Source: Pedobacter rhodius
Lineage (GTDB): Bacteria > Bacteroidota > Bacteroidia > Sphingobacteriales > Sphingobacteriaceae
DNA: 64,000 nucleotides
Direction of reading: 5' to 3'
NCBI RefSeq assembly: GCF_027213645.1
Contig: NZ_JAPWGL010000002.1
Span: 186,001-250,000 of the forward strand
Below the pieces are notes generated by a model that was not told the origin of the DNA, made no database searches, and worked only from the letters and a program-made list of their open reading frames with translations. Made by a program: the position numbers and the translations under genes. Positions 38,420 to 48,504 of this stretch are shown here, in pieces. Position 1 is the first letter of the stretch. Each line of letters begins with the position of its first letter.

Positions 38420-39550
38420 ATGAAAAAATTATGCCTACTTTTATCGTTTTTAACGTATACATTTTTCTGCGCTGCCCAAATAAATACAACTAAAGTTCCC
38501 AATGACAATAAGTTGAAAACCGCGTTGGATTCATTGGTCGATCAATCCGTTCTGGCATTTTTCAATAACAATTCCAGGGTTGGCATTTCAATAGGAATTA
38601 TAAAAAATGGAAGGCCATTTAGCTATAATTATGGCTCAACTGAAAAGGAAAAACCACAATTACCAACAGCTAATACCGTTTACGAACTTGCCTCGATTAC
38701 CAAAACATTCGGGGCGACGTTGCTTGCAAAAGCGGTTTTAGATAAAAAGGTAAATCTCAATGACGATATACGTAAGTACCTGAAAGAAGATTATCCAAAT
38801 TTGAATTATAAAGGAACGCCTATCACTTTGCTTAACCTGGTTAACCTTACTTCCGGATTACCAAACTGGATGCCAGACAAGGATATATTTGGAAAAGCCG
38901 ATCCGGATTCCATCCCGTATATTTTAGATTCCGTTCACACCACATACAGCAGGCTAGACTTTTACCGTGATCTGCATCAGGTTGAATTAAAGGTTTCGCC
39001 AGGAAGCGTTGCCCGCCACTGTAACGCCGCTGCTCAATTGCTCGGCTATATTATGGAGGGCGTTTATGAAAACACTTACGACAACCTCCTGAAAACGTAT
39101 TTTGTAAATCCACTTAAAATGAAAAACACATCCTTAATAAAGAGAGGGAAACTGCCTGCAAATATGGCAAAGGGTTACGATGGAAAGGGTCGTATTATGC
39201 CGGTTATTGATTGGGATGATTTACAGGTGGCCGCAAGTATAGCGTCGTCAAGCGCTGACATGTTAAAATATATGGCATTTCAACTGAATGAAAAAAATCC
39301 GGAGGCAAAATTAAGTCACCAGCCAACTTTTGGAAAGGTTGAAGATGGTGCTATCGCACTTAACTGGAAAGTAAGAAAAATGGATAATGGCAGGCGCAGC
39401 GTTTCCCATACCGGCGGTAGTTTAGGCTATAGTAGCTATATGGTGTTTTACCCTGATTGGAATTCGGGCATTGTTTTGTTATCAAACGAAGCCGATCAAG
39501 GCACACAGAATGAGCTGATTGCATTAGCTGAAAAAATATCAAAACCTTAA
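38420..39550 (+). CDS. Secreted serine hydrolase with altered YxN motif
   Basis: 376-residue class C beta-lactamase-like protein. Signal peptide 1-19 (FCAAQ), SxxK in LASITKTF near residue 94, and HTGGSLGYSS (KTG equivalent) near 327. The second catalytic motif, normally Y-S-N, reads H-C-N (RHCNAAAQLLGYI), so the tyrosine general base is replaced by histidine. Everything else looks intact. It may have altered or lost activity. Unlike the paralogue at 6512-8164 it lacks the extra C-terminal domain. Confidence 0.87.
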   Translation: MKKLCLLLSFLTYTFFCAAQINTTKVPNDNKLKTALDSLVDQSVLAFFNNNSRVGISIGIIKNGRPFSYNYGSTEKEKPQLPTANTVYELASITKTFGATLLAKAVLDKKVNLNDDIRKYLKEDYPNLNYKGTPITLLNLVNLTSGLPNWMPDKDIFGKADPDSIPYILDSVHTTYSRLDFYRDLHQVELKVSPGSVARHCNAAAQLLGYIMEGVYENTYDNLLKTYFVNPLKMKNTSLIKRGKLPANMAKGYDGKGRIMPVIDWDDLQVAASIASSSADMLKYMAFQLNEKNPEAKLSHQPTFGKVEDGAIALNWKVRKMDNGRRSVSHTGGSLGYSSYMVFYPDWNSGIVLLSNEADQGTQNELIALAEKISKP

Positions 39551-39728
39551 TTTATGGATTTTGATAATAAGGGCTTTGGTAATAATCCCAAAAAATAAAG
39601 AGGTATTGAATTGATTAGATGTTACAAGATCATCCCAGCTTTTTCTTAAAACGGTTTTTTAATTTCGGTTTATACTAGCGCTACCAAAAATGTAGAAAGC
39701 AGAAGGCAATTTATGATTTAGCCGCCTA

Positions 39729-39850
39729 TGGCGCAAGCGTCTCGCTTGTGACTAATAATATATTCGAAAAACTAATTATTAGTCGAATTTCAATTAGTGT
39801 TTAAAATTGAACACTATTACTATGTAAGCATAAGCGGAACACTTGCGCCA
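39729..39850. repeat. 122-bp MITE-like element, copy 2
   Basis: Same length and nearly the same sequence as 8536-8657. Ends TGGCGCAAGCGTCTCGCTTG and (read inward) TGGCGCAAGTGTTCCGCTTA form an imperfect ~22-bp inverted repeat; the interior shares ATTCGAAAAACTAATTATTA and CAATTAGTGTTTAAAA. No coding capacity. The remainder of 39551-39982 holds no gene. Confidence 0.72.
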
Positions 39851-39982
39851 GCAATCTTACAAGCTTACGCCAGAGGGAGCTAACGATAAATTCTACGAAG
39901 ATTATTGGTACGATAAGCCGCCAGAGCGAGAATATTAGTAAGAAAGCTGGTTACGCTTTAGAGAAACAATGTTATCTTGCTT

Positions 39983-41089
39983 TTATGCTTTTAGATTATG
40001 CTGTTCCGTTAACGTTTGATTTCTAAGATAAATTTTAAATATAGCGCCTTTGCCAATCTCACTTTCAACCATAATCTTGCCACCCGATATACTTACGATT
40101 TCTTTAACCAGGTGAAGACCAACGCCTGTGCCTTCTACATCGGTCGCTATGCGTACATATTTGGCGAAAATCTTCTCCAGATCACTTTTTGCGATGCCCC
40201 TGCCGTTATCCTCAATCGAAATAACAAAATAATCGCCTTCTAAAAATGTTTTTATAATAATTTCAGGTACCCGCCCCGAATCCCGGTATTTAATAGAATT
40301 GTTAACTAGGTTATAAACGATGCTCCTCAATTTCCGGCGAACGAAAACAATCTCTGAATGGGAAATATCAAGCTTTATCTGTGCGCCGGATTCGAGAATC
40401 TGAGTAGCAAGGGTTAACCGGACATCTTCTAAAATTTGTTCGATATCCAGCAGTTCTTCAACAGTTTTATAGTGATGATCAGATTTCCTGGAATCGGTTA
40501 AATCGATTATAATCCCTTTTATCTTAACAAGTCCATTCTCAATTTTTTCAAGAAGTAAGGGAAATTTTTCCATACCCTTCTCCGGGATTTTTTTGAGCAT
40601 CTCGATGGTAAGGCCCAGGCTGGTTAATGGTGTTTTGATGTCATGGGAAATGGTATCCAGCAATAGTTCGTGCTCCATGATCAGTTTTTCCTGCTCCTTA
40701 AGATCGCGGATTCTTAAAGTAATATCAATAAAAGTAATAATTACCCCATTAGTCGTTTTAGATCGCTTTACAATATACGGCAGGATATTCATCTGGTACC
40801 AGCGCATATCGGTTGTTTGAATTTCCTTTTCTAAAAGCTCACCGGTTTTGATAACCTGCTCAATGTTATCAACAATGCTCGGGAATCGAAAATTATCTTT
40901 AACATCAGTTATAGACTTCCCGATGTCTTTATTATGAAGTTTAAACTGCTTCATGGCAGGGGGTGTAAATTTGCGCAATATAAGATTGGCATCAACAAAA
41001 AGCTGGGGAATAATGGTGTTACGAAAATAATTTTCGAGTTCGTCATTGAGTTCTATCAATTCGATAATCTTCTGATCTTTATTCTGCAT
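39983..41089 (-). CDS. PAS-domain sensor histidine kinase
   Basis: 368-residue soluble kinase: N-terminal helix, a PAS domain (about 35-145, FVDANLILRKFTPPAMKQF ... MRWYQMNILPYI), a coiled linker, H-box LLLDTISHDIKTPLTSL, and HATPase with YNLVNNSIKYRDS (N), IEDNGRGI (G1) and GTGVGLHLVKEI (G2). No membrane helices. The ATG at 41089 replaces the TTG at 41140, which would add 17 residues. It follows the response-regulator gene at 41161-41535 and forms a two-gene operon with it. Confidence 0.9.
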   Translation of the reverse strand: MQNKDQKIIELIELNDELENYFRNTIIPQLFVDANLILRKFTPPAMKQFKLHNKDIGKSITDVKDNFRFPSIVDNIEQVIKTGELLEKEIQTTDMRWYQMNILPYIVKRSKTTNGVIITFIDITLRIRDLKEQEKLIMEHELLLDTISHDIKTPLTSLGLTIEMLKKIPEKGMEKFPLLLEKIENGLVKIKGIIIDLTDSRKSDHHYKTVEELLDIEQILEDVRLTLATQILESGAQIKLDISHSEIVFVRRKLRSIVYNLVNNSIKYRDSGRVPEIIIKTFLEGDYFVISIEDNGRGIAKSDLEKIFAKYVRIATDVEGTGVGLHLVKEIVSISGGKIMVESEIGKGAIFKIYLRNQTLTEQHNLKA

Positions 41090-41160
41090 GAGCTGGTCAT
41101 TTAAATGGAGAACAATGTAAGGTACGTTAAAAAAATCCAATAAGTAATTGCTGTTAAATA

Positions 41161-41535
41161 TCAGGACAATGATGAATCAGCATTTATCTGGGTAACAATG
41201 GTATCTAAAAAATGGGTGAGTTCAAAGGGTTTTTGTAAAAAAGCATCTGCCCTGCAACCTGCGCTAACCTGTTCGGTACTGGCATGTGCACTCATAATGA
41301 TTATCGGAATATGTTGGTGAATTGTATCAATCCTCAGCATATTACAAACCTCAAGCCCCGATCCATCCGGCAACATAATGTCAAGTATAAAGAGATCAGG
41401 AATATCATTTAAATCCCTGTTCATAAAATTTTTAACATTTTCGAAAGATACCACCTGGTAATCCTCCAACCGGAGGATCAACTCAACAACCTCTCTTATA
41501 TCCCTATCATCTTCCAGAATAAATATCTTCGCCAT
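41161..41535 (-). CDS. Single-domain response regulator
   Basis: 124-residue receiver with acidic cluster EDD (8-10), phospho-acceptor D in FILDIMLPDGSG near 54, and K in LQKPF near 104. It has no output domain and is encoded just upstream of the PAS kinase, its likely partner. Close paralogue of the regulator at 56562-56954 (shared ILEDD, LPDG.G.E.C and HIPII.MSA). Confidence 0.92.
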   Translation of the reverse strand: MAKIFILEDDRDIREVVELILRLEDYQVVSFENVKNFMNRDLNDIPDLFILDIMLPDGSGLEVCNMLRIDTIHQHIPIIIMSAHASTEQVSAGCRADAFLQKPFELTHFLDTIVTQINADSSLS

Positions 41536-41594
41536 AACCCAAAATCAACTCATACAACATCGATCAGGGTATTTTAGTTTGAAATAGTTTGCAT

Positions 41595-41632
41595 GCTGAT
41601 GTGATCCTAAACAGCTGATGTGATCCTAAACA
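41595..41632. repeat. Perfect tandem 19-bp duplication
   Basis: GCTGATGTGATCCTAAACA occurs twice in a row (41595-41613 and 41614-41632), about 60 bp upstream of the response-regulator start on the minus strand, so it could lie in its promoter region. Confidence 0.6.
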
Positions 41633-41750
41633 AAAGACGTAGGCGCAGTAAAGCAATGAAATGGAATATATTGACAGATTAACAGTTGAAAATAAAAACA
41701 TCTGGCACGTGATTTTCGATGGTTAATTAGAAGGTTAGTCACGAAATAGC

Positions 41751-41774
41751 AAAGCCAGCGCGATGGCTGGCTTT
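41751..41774. terminator. Hairpin in the 41536-42019 gap
   Basis: Perfect stem AAAGCCAGC/GCTGGCTTT with a GCGAT-type loop, without a strong T run on either strand. Terminator function is uncertain. The rest of this gap holds only short, non-conserved frames. Confidence 0.4.
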
Positions 41775-42019
41775 AAAATAGTTTTCGGCACTTCGTTTAC
41801 GGTACGGAAGGTGTTTGTTGATTACTTCTGAAGAACAAGCAATTTTTCCGTGCGAGTTTCATTGTTTAGTTGCGTATGTATCATATTTGATATTTCCACA
41901 TCGCCAATTTCTATCAGTAAAGATAGCCTCAAAAGCTTTATCTTTACTTTCGTACCGCCGGTACAGCCGTTGCTTTAGTACTACCTTCCCTTATTAACAG
42001 GGATGGCGGCGGTGAAGGT

Positions 42020-42709
42020 TTAGTGACGTTTAATTGCTGATGCTTTGCCATGATCTGTAGGTTTTAAAAGTAAACGTATTATTGTATCTTTATTGTATTT
42101 AATATTTAAATCAATCGGAATAACCTGTTCAATTTTAACTTTTTGTACTTTATCTTTCCCCCTGTTTTTACCAAAATCTATGCCAAATGGGACGATAAGC
42201 AAACTTAAGAAAATAAGTCCGTATATCATAAATTTATGGCTTTGGAAAAGTAAGGCCGTCTTGATGCGGTTGATTCGCTGATTGTTTGCAGAATTACGGA
42301 TTAGTTCCGCTAACAGATACTCATCAAATTCCTTTTTTGAACGGATTAATACCTCCGAAGAAATAGCACCTGGTTGATTATTGTAAAAATTGACTAGATC
42401 AACATAATATTTATTAAGCAAGTCAGAATCATTAAGACTGATGTAATCACGACCTTTCAAAAAATCGGCAAAGACAAGTATCAGATAAATTATCGCGACA
42501 ATAAGCAAAACCGAAGATATAATAGCTATGATTATAAACGTCCATAGGAGCCCGGGATTACAGTTATAACTAAAGTTTGTAGAGCAGAAATACAGCCCTG
42601 CTAATAATGCAGTCAATATTCCTATCGGCGTTGAGAGTGAGTTATTAATCTCCGTTCGTTCGGCAAGTGATTTATCGTACTGGCCCTTATAAAATTCTTC
42701 CGGATTCAT
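42020..42709 (-). CDS. Membrane protein of unknown function
   Basis: 229 residues. A polar start (FYKGQYDKSLAERTEINNSLS) leads into a hairpin of two helices (about 28-45 and 55-85), a soluble middle with many charged residues (about 88-160), a third helix (about 165-185) and a basic tail. I do not recognise a named family; the layout, with a charged helix before a two-helix hairpin, recalls small membrane effector proteins, but no sensor or nuclease partner is adjacent. Stand-alone gene. Confidence 0.75.
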   Translation of the reverse strand: MNPEEFYKGQYDKSLAERTEINNSLSTPIGILTALLAGLYFCSTNFSYNCNPGLLWTFIIIAIISSVLLIVAIIYLILVFADFLKGRDYISLNDSDLLNKYYVDLVNFYNNQPGAISSEVLIRSKKEFDEYLLAELIRNSANNQRINRIKTALLFQSHKFMIYGLIFLSLLIVPFGIDFGKNRGKDKVQKVKIEQVIPIDLNIKYNKDTIIRLLLKPTDHGKASAIKRH

Positions 42710-43117
42710 TTTACTAAGATAAAGAATTTTTTTTTGTCGGCTGGTGTCTCACCAATCTGCACCTTGAATTTTAAGGTATTTTTAAGAGTTTTTTTTAAGT
42801 CAGAGTACACATGCCTTCCTGTTTAATCAGACAATGAAGTAAACTCCAAAGCACGATCAACATTGGCAAATTTTATCGAAATACCCCTCTAAAAAGATGG
42901 AAATACCCCCTGTTAATCCGCTCATAATTAGCTTATTTCGTATAACTATAAGCTGGTGAAAGGTAAATTTTGTAATTGGTCTTTCTAAAAAATACATCAG
43001 CGTCTGAAAAATAATTATTGATTGTTGAAATGTATCTGTTCAATATGCGATAAAGATATTTTGGATAAAATGTATGTTTAAACCCTGCCGATAGTCTAAC
43101 CAAATAAAACAGAAATT
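42710..43117. other. 408-bp leader region of the glucanase gene
   Basis: No gene seen. It contains a short direct repeat, GAAATACCCCTC at about 42879 and GAAATACCCCCT at about 42899, and GATATTTTGG near 43058, which resembles but does not match TAnnTTTG. Confidence 0.4.
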
Positions 43118-46100
43118 ATGAAAAGACTTCTACTCTCGGTAGCCTTTTTCTTGTGTAGTTTAACATTAGCTGCACAGGCGCCTAATTTACCCGTTAAGGG
43201 CACCTTAAGCCAAACGATTCTCAGCTCGCGTACGTTTTCAAACGCTACACAGGCAGATACGGTTATCAGATACCGTCCGTCGCTTAGCGAATATACGCTA
43301 GAACTTGTCGGGAAGGTGAATTCGGCCACCGGGCGTGGCCTTGATATCGATGTCAGAAATTCTAAAGCCAGGGGATACCGCTTGTCGCTGGATGCTGCAA
43401 ACCTTAAAACTTCGGCCCCGCTGAGCGCAATTACCGCAATTTCAACAGCTAAAGCAGGGGTTGACCAAACCATTCGCATCGCAGTTAGAAAAGATAGCGC
43501 ACACATTTACCAGAATGGTGCCTATATTCAATCGCAACCGCTTTCAACCATAAATGATATAGTTGGCGGCGCAGAAAGTTCGGTTATACAGGGCACGGTG
43601 GCCGGTCCCAATTTAATGTCGGGCTGGGCAGGCGTTACCGGAAACTATTCGGGTAAACCAAGCGATTATGGCTGGGCTTATAACGGCACCACATCAACCA
43701 CCTTGTTTAACACTGCAAACAGTACAGCAGGTGGTTCCAGGTATGTTGATGTAAGCGCCAGTGCAAGTCCGCATACGTATAACGGTACAACTTATAATGG
43801 CCGTATGTTTTATGTACGTTGGGATGCCAGCACACTGGCTTCGGTTGCTTATACCTATGCGGTAACGCTTGAAGCAAACAGCACTTACAATTTTTCCATG
43901 CTGCATGCCTATCTTTCAAATGCAACCGGCAGCAAAACCCTGACGGTGGGCATAGGTAAAACCACCTCCGCCAGTGACAGGTTTGCTTCCAGTAATTTTG
44001 TAACCAGCGGTACGGCAGACTTAAAACGGGAGAATTTCAGTTTTACTTCGCAGGAAGCAGGCACCTATTACCTGACATTTACCGGTCCGTGGGGGCTATT
44101 CTCCATCGCCGAACTTTCGCTGAATAAGAATTTAGCTTCTTCATTAATTCCGAACTGGGCCGGCATGGCACCCAATAATGCCGGTTCGCCGGCTGCGTAT
44201 AGCTGGGGTTACACCGGAACAACCTCAACTACGGTGTTTAATACAGCAAACGGCTCGGGCGGTACACGCTATGTAGACATTAATGCATCGTCGGGCTCTA
44301 ACCTGCATACCTATAATGGTGCTACTTATACCGGGCGTGTGTTGTATATCCGTTGGGATGGCAGCAGTATTTCAGGTACGGCATACAATTATCCGGTAAT
44401 GCTCGAAGCCAATACCAGTTACAACCTCTCCATGCTTCACGCCTATGTTTCAAATGCGACCGGGAGCAAAAACATTACAGTAGGCATAGGTAAAACGACA
44501 GCCGTAGCTGATCGGTTCAGTACTTATACTTTTGTAACCAGCGGCACCAGGGTACTGAACAAAGAAACCTTTAGTTTTACCTCTAAAGAAGCAGGCCTTT
44601 ACTACTTAACCATCACCGGCGATTGGGCACTTTTTTCTATCGCCGATTTATCACTCAATAAATATGAAGTTAAACCACGTTTTATATTTGGCAAAAACTA
44701 CCTGAGCGGGGCAGTTGATATATCCGTTTCATCGGTAACTTATGATGATGGTGCCTACGCCCCCACCGCACCTGCAGCTGCACCCAAACAAGATTTGATT
44801 GTAACCGGAAGTACTGCCAGTTTCTTACCAACCTCCAACACCAACTTTATCGTACCGGGCAAAACAGATATGCATCTAACAGGTGCAGGTTCTCCATTAA
44901 TTAACTCTACAGTACAGTTAAATTCCAACGATGCCTGGTTATTTTTTGACAACATCAGGCCCTCGCTGGTTATTGCCAACTGGCTGCCTTATGTAAGTAT
45001 AAATGGCGTGCCGGCGGCAAACAATCCGGACGTGAGGATATCCATATATAAAAATGGTACCGTCATTATCCCTAACGGCAATATAACCTCAACACAGGCG
45101 CTACAGGTTTATACCGGTACCAACTTAAGCGGCACCAATAAAAGCTATAAGATTTCTGTTTATAATGATAGTTTGGGCGCATTTAATAATGCGATTAAAT
45201 CTTTTAAACTGAAACGGGGTTACATGGCAACATTAGCCAATAACGCTGACGGATCCGGGTACAGCCGGGTATTCATAGCCAATGATGATGACCTTGTTGT
45301 AAACACCATGCCACAAGGGCTTGATGCGACGGTTTCGTTCATCCGAGTGTTTAAATGGGATTATGTAAGTAAAAAAGGAAAAGCCGGCTGGTCGCCGGCG
45401 CAGGTAGGTGCCACCTGGTACTACGACTGGAACATTGGCGGTGCAGAAAGTACCGATTACAACTATTCAATAATTCGGCAAAATGCCGGATGGCCAGCCT
45501 GGGGCGATATTAAAAACAAGCAAAATGTAAATCATTTACTGGGTTTTAACGAACCCGATCAGGCCGACCAGTCGAACATGACGGTAGCACAGGCCATACA
45601 GCAATGGCCTGAAATGATGAAATCAGGTTTGCGTATAGGCTCGCCGTCACCCGCTAACCCAGAGAGCAGCTGGATAACCAACTTCCTGGCTAAAACTGAT
45701 TCGCTAAATCTGCGGGTTGATGTGGTAGCCATACATTGTTACTGGGGCGGACAAACACCGCAACAATGGTATACGCGTTTAAAAAATATTTATAACCGGG
45801 TAAAACGACCGCTTTGGATAACAGAATGGAATAACGGTGCCAACTGGACCACAGAAAGCTGGCCGGCAGACACCACCCAGGCCTTACAAAAACAGTTTAA
45901 CGATATAAAGGGTATCCTTAACGTATTAGATACAGCCTCCTTTATAGAACGCTATGCTGAATACGATTGGGTACAGTATAAACGCTCGCTCGTGCTGGCC
46001 GATACGCTTACACCGGCAGGAAAGTATTACTATGCCAATAAATCTGCACTGGCCTATAACCCGGCAATGGCCGCGGTACACAACTGGCAATTGGCTTCGC

Positions 46101-48127
46101 CGCAAATTTATAGTTCCATCAATAGTAATAATTATAGAACCGCTACTTTAAACTGGCTCGATCTGAATGGCGAACTGGGTTCCAAATACGTACTGGAACG
46201 TTTGGTTAACGGCGTAGATGCAGATTTTATACCCATTAAGGAATTTACGGGTTACCCATATGGCAGTACGATAACCCATGTAGACAGTGTATTTGCAAAA
46301 GCCAGTTATCGAATAAAGGCCTTCAACCTCGCCGGGACGCAATCGGTTTATTCTCCTATTCATATTATATCAAAAGATGCTGACCCTGTTGCCCCAACTT
46401 CATTAACAGGTACGGTAACATCATCAAAGATTACACAACTTACCTGGAATGCCGGTGTAAATGCAAGGGGCTATAACCTTAAACGCGCTTTAAGTGCCAC
46501 TGGTCCTTTTACGACCATTTTCGGACAAACAACGGCACTTACCTATCAGGATACAACACTTACGCCGAGTACAAATTATTATTATGTTGTTACCAGCTTA
46601 AATTCGGCAGGTGAAAGTCCTAACTCAACCGTGCTGCAACTCACCACTAAAGATTTGGTTACACCAGCAGTAGTTACAAATCCACATGCCGCTTCCGGCG
46701 ATACCAAGGTGGTCTTAACCTGGGATTTGATGTATGATGCTAAATTTGAGGTATCCCGTTCAACGACCCCAAACGGTACTTACGCGGTTATTGCAGCCAA
46801 TGTTGATGCCATAAGGTATGAAGATTTGAACAGGATTAATGGCACCACCTATTATTACAAAATAGTGGCGTTTAATGCCGCAGGTCGTAGCGCAGAATCG
46901 GCCATCTTAAGTGCAACACCGGTTTCAGGGCAATACCTCCATATTGGTTTTAATGAAAATACCGGAACCTTCGCCGAAGACGATTGGGGCGGATACAACG
47001 GAACGGTGATGAATACGAGTACCTGGACTGCCGGTAAAGATGGTCCGACCGGTGCCTTAAACCTGGTAAAATCTGCAAGTTCCTATTTGAAGTTACCTAC
47101 CGGCGTAGTAAGCACATTGAACGATTTTACCATTGCAACCTGGGTTAAACTACCATCTAACCTGTCAAACAATACCCGCATCTTCGACTTTGGTACCTCG
47201 ACAAATAATTTTATGATACTTATCCCTAAAACAGGTTCGAATTTAAGGTACAAAATTGCCGCCGCCACAGGTGCTAACGATCGCTATATGCCTTATGTAT
47301 TACCGCTAAACCAATGGGTACACATCGCTATTACCCAGCAAGGATCGGCATTTAAACTCTACGTGAACGGAACGTTGCAATATACGGATAACAATGCCAC
47401 GATAAAGCCATCTGACCTTGGATTAACGACTAACAATTATTTAGGTAAGTCACAGTATTCAACCGATCCTTACAGCGATCATATTTATGATGACTTCCGG
47501 ATATATAACCGTGCGTTAAGCGATACGGAACTTGCCGACCTGTTAAAAATTAGTCAAACGATTACATTTAGCCCTATCGACCAGAAGATGGTCGGTGCTG
47601 CTGATTTTGATCCGGGGGCTACCGCATCATCAGGTTTGGCCATAAGCTATAACAGTTCAGACACGACAGCAGCAACTATAGTTAACGGAAAGGTACATAT
47701 TAAAGCTGCCGGTAGCTCGGTTGTAACAGCAGCACAAAGCGGAAACAGTAGTTATGCGCCTGCAACATCAGTTAGTCAAACGCTCACAATAACAGCCTCT
47801 GGCTCAATGCTGGCAAGTACAAAAACAACGCCAGATAAATATGGTGTGCTGGCCCCTGATGATACAGGTATTCCGGTAGCAGATAAAATAACGGTTTATC
47901 CTAACCCGGTAATTGATAAGCGTTTTTCGGTAAGGCTAACCAAGGATCTGATGAATCAAACCATTACAGTCAGGATAAGGGATGCATACGGAAAGGTACT
48001 GCAAACGAATACAATTAAGGCTAATGCTGATGAGTTGAATGTTTCTTTAGCTGGCAATTATATGCCGGGTGTATACTTTGTTCAATTGAATTCATTACGG
48101 TTAATACGAGTAATGGTTTACCCTTAA
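43118..48127 (+). CDS. Secreted multimodular GH128-like beta-1,3-glucanase with T9SS signal
   Basis: 1669 residues. Signal peptide 1-19 (TLAAQ); a beta-sandwich-like region to ~160; two tandem ~177-residue modules (about 165-340 and 342-518, each starting W-A-G and ending SLNK); a beta region; then a glycosyl-hydrolase catalytic core (about 735-975). The core has LLGFNEPDQADQ (E812) and LWITEWNNG (E903), as expected for GH128/PF11790, plus VVAIHCYWGG. After it come two Fn3 domains (about 1087-1270), a LamG-like domain (about 1271-1470), a cadherin/Ig-like stretch and a type A T9SS sorting domain (from about 1592, VYPNPV). It probably cuts beta-1,3-glucan at or outside the cell surface. Confidence 0.9.
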   Translation: MKRLLLSVAFFLCSLTLAAQAPNLPVKGTLSQTILSSRTFSNATQADTVIRYRPSLSEYTLELVGKVNSATGRGLDIDVRNSKARGYRLSLDAANLKTSAPLSAITAISTAKAGVDQTIRIAVRKDSAHIYQNGAYIQSQPLSTINDIVGGAESSVIQGTVAGPNLMSGWAGVTGNYSGKPSDYGWAYNGTTSTTLFNTANSTAGGSRYVDVSASASPHTYNGTTYNGRMFYVRWDASTLASVAYTYAVTLEANSTYNFSMLHAYLSNATGSKTLTVGIGKTTSASDRFASSNFVTSGTADLKRENFSFTSQEAGTYYLTFTGPWGLFSIAELSLNKNLASSLIPNWAGMAPNNAGSPAAYSWGYTGTTSTTVFNTANGSGGTRYVDINASSGSNLHTYNGATYTGRVLYIRWDGSSISGTAYNYPVMLEANTSYNLSMLHAYVSNATGSKNITVGIGKTTAVADRFSTYTFVTSGTRVLNKETFSFTSKEAGLYYLTITGDWALFSIADLSLNKYEVKPRFIFGKNYLSGAVDISVSSVTYDDGAYAPTAPAAAPKQDLIVTGSTASFLPTSNTNFIVPGKTDMHLTGAGSPLINSTVQLNSNDAWLFFDNIRPSLVIANWLPYVSINGVPAANNPDVRISIYKNGTVIIPNGNITSTQALQVYTGTNLSGTNKSYKISVYNDSLGAFNNAIKSFKLKRGYMATLANNADGSGYSRVFIANDDDLVVNTMPQGLDATVSFIRVFKWDYVSKKGKAGWSPAQVGATWYYDWNIGGAESTDYNYSIIRQNAGWPAWGDIKNKQNVNHLLGFNEPDQADQSNMTVAQAIQQWPEMMKSGLRIGSPSPANPESSWITNFLAKTDSLNLRVDVVAIHCYWGGQTPQQWYTRLKNIYNRVKRPLWITEWNNGANWTTESWPADTTQALQKQFNDIKGILNVLDTASFIERYAEYDWVQYKRSLVLADTLTPAGKYYYANKSALAYNPAMAAVHNWQLASPQIYSSINSNNYRTATLNWLDLNGELGSKYVLERLVNGVDADFIPIKEFTGYPYGSTITHVDSVFAKASYRIKAFNLAGTQSVYSPIHIISKDADPVAPTSLTGTVTSSKITQLTWNAGVNARGYNLKRALSATGPFTTIFGQTTALTYQDTTLTPSTNYYYVVTSLNSAGESPNSTVLQLTTKDLVTPAVVTNPHAASGDTKVVLTWDLMYDAKFEVSRSTTPNGTYAVIAANVDAIRYEDLNRINGTTYYYKIVAFNAAGRSAESAILSATPVSGQYLHIGFNENTGTFAEDDWGGYNGTVMNTSTWTAGKDGPTGALNLVKSASSYLKLPTGVVSTLNDFTIATWVKLPSNLSNNTRIFDFGTSTNNFMILIPKTGSNLRYKIAAATGANDRYMPYVLPLNQWVHIAITQQGSAFKLYVNGTLQYTDNNATIKPSDLGLTTNNYLGKSQYSTDPYSDHIYDDFRIYNRALSDTELADLLKISQTITFSPIDQKMVGAADFDPGATASSGLAISYNSSDTTAATIVNGKVHIKAAGSSVVTAAQSGNSSYAPATSVSQTLTITASGSMLASTKTTPDKYGVLAPDDTGIPVADKITVYPNPVIDKRFSVRLTKDLMNQTITVRIRDAYGKVLQTNTIKANADELNVSLAGNYMPGVYFVQLNSLRLIRVMVYP

Positions 48128-48143
48128 AATTTGATTATTTTCC

Positions 48144-48183
48144 CGCTGATTTCGGAGAATTATCTCTTCGGAATCAGCGTTTT
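48144..48183 (+). terminator. Terminator of the glucanase gene
   Basis: Stem CGCTGATTTCGGAGA paired with TCTCTTCGGAATCAGCG (one bulge), loop ATTA-like, then TTTT. Seventeen bases after the stop codon. Confidence 0.65.
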
Positions 48184-48262
48184 CTATATTTAGGTTCCTA
48201 ATGATTTCGGGGGGGATTTACGCAAATAGAGAATTAGAATAAACATTTCCTGTGAAAATCCC

Positions 48263-48417
48263 TGCCTGCGGTCAATGTCGTTAATTAGGAGAAAATAAAA
48301 ATATTGTGATCCTGAATTTTTCGAAGGACAAATATTTTTTGTTTTTGATTATAGAATGGCCTTCGCCAGGCTCAGACTGACATAATGATTAATAACTTAA
48401 TGACATTGTGCCTGCGG
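48263..48417. repeat. Interspersed repeat family B, copy 2 (inverted)
   Basis: Reverse complement of 8264-8426 with scattered differences. Bordered by TGCCTGCGG on both sides, with inner inverted ends TCAATGTCGTTAATT and AACTTAATGACATTG. It is followed near 48428 by a short piece (CATCTCGATCCGATAGCTATC) related to the 28220 and 63890 repeats. Confidence 0.65.
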
Positions 48418-48504
48418 TAGAAAGAAAAGCCGTCATCTCGATCCGATAGCTATCAGATGACGGGAACTAAAGGGGATTTCCTGCCATTTATATTGATTTT
48501 ATGC

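Noticed and set aside
41815..41997. 60-residue frame downstream of the 41.75-kb hairpin; also a possible decayed gene on the minus strand
   Set aside because: Frames on both strands are short and broken, and no family text could be recognised; evidence too weak to call a pseudogene.
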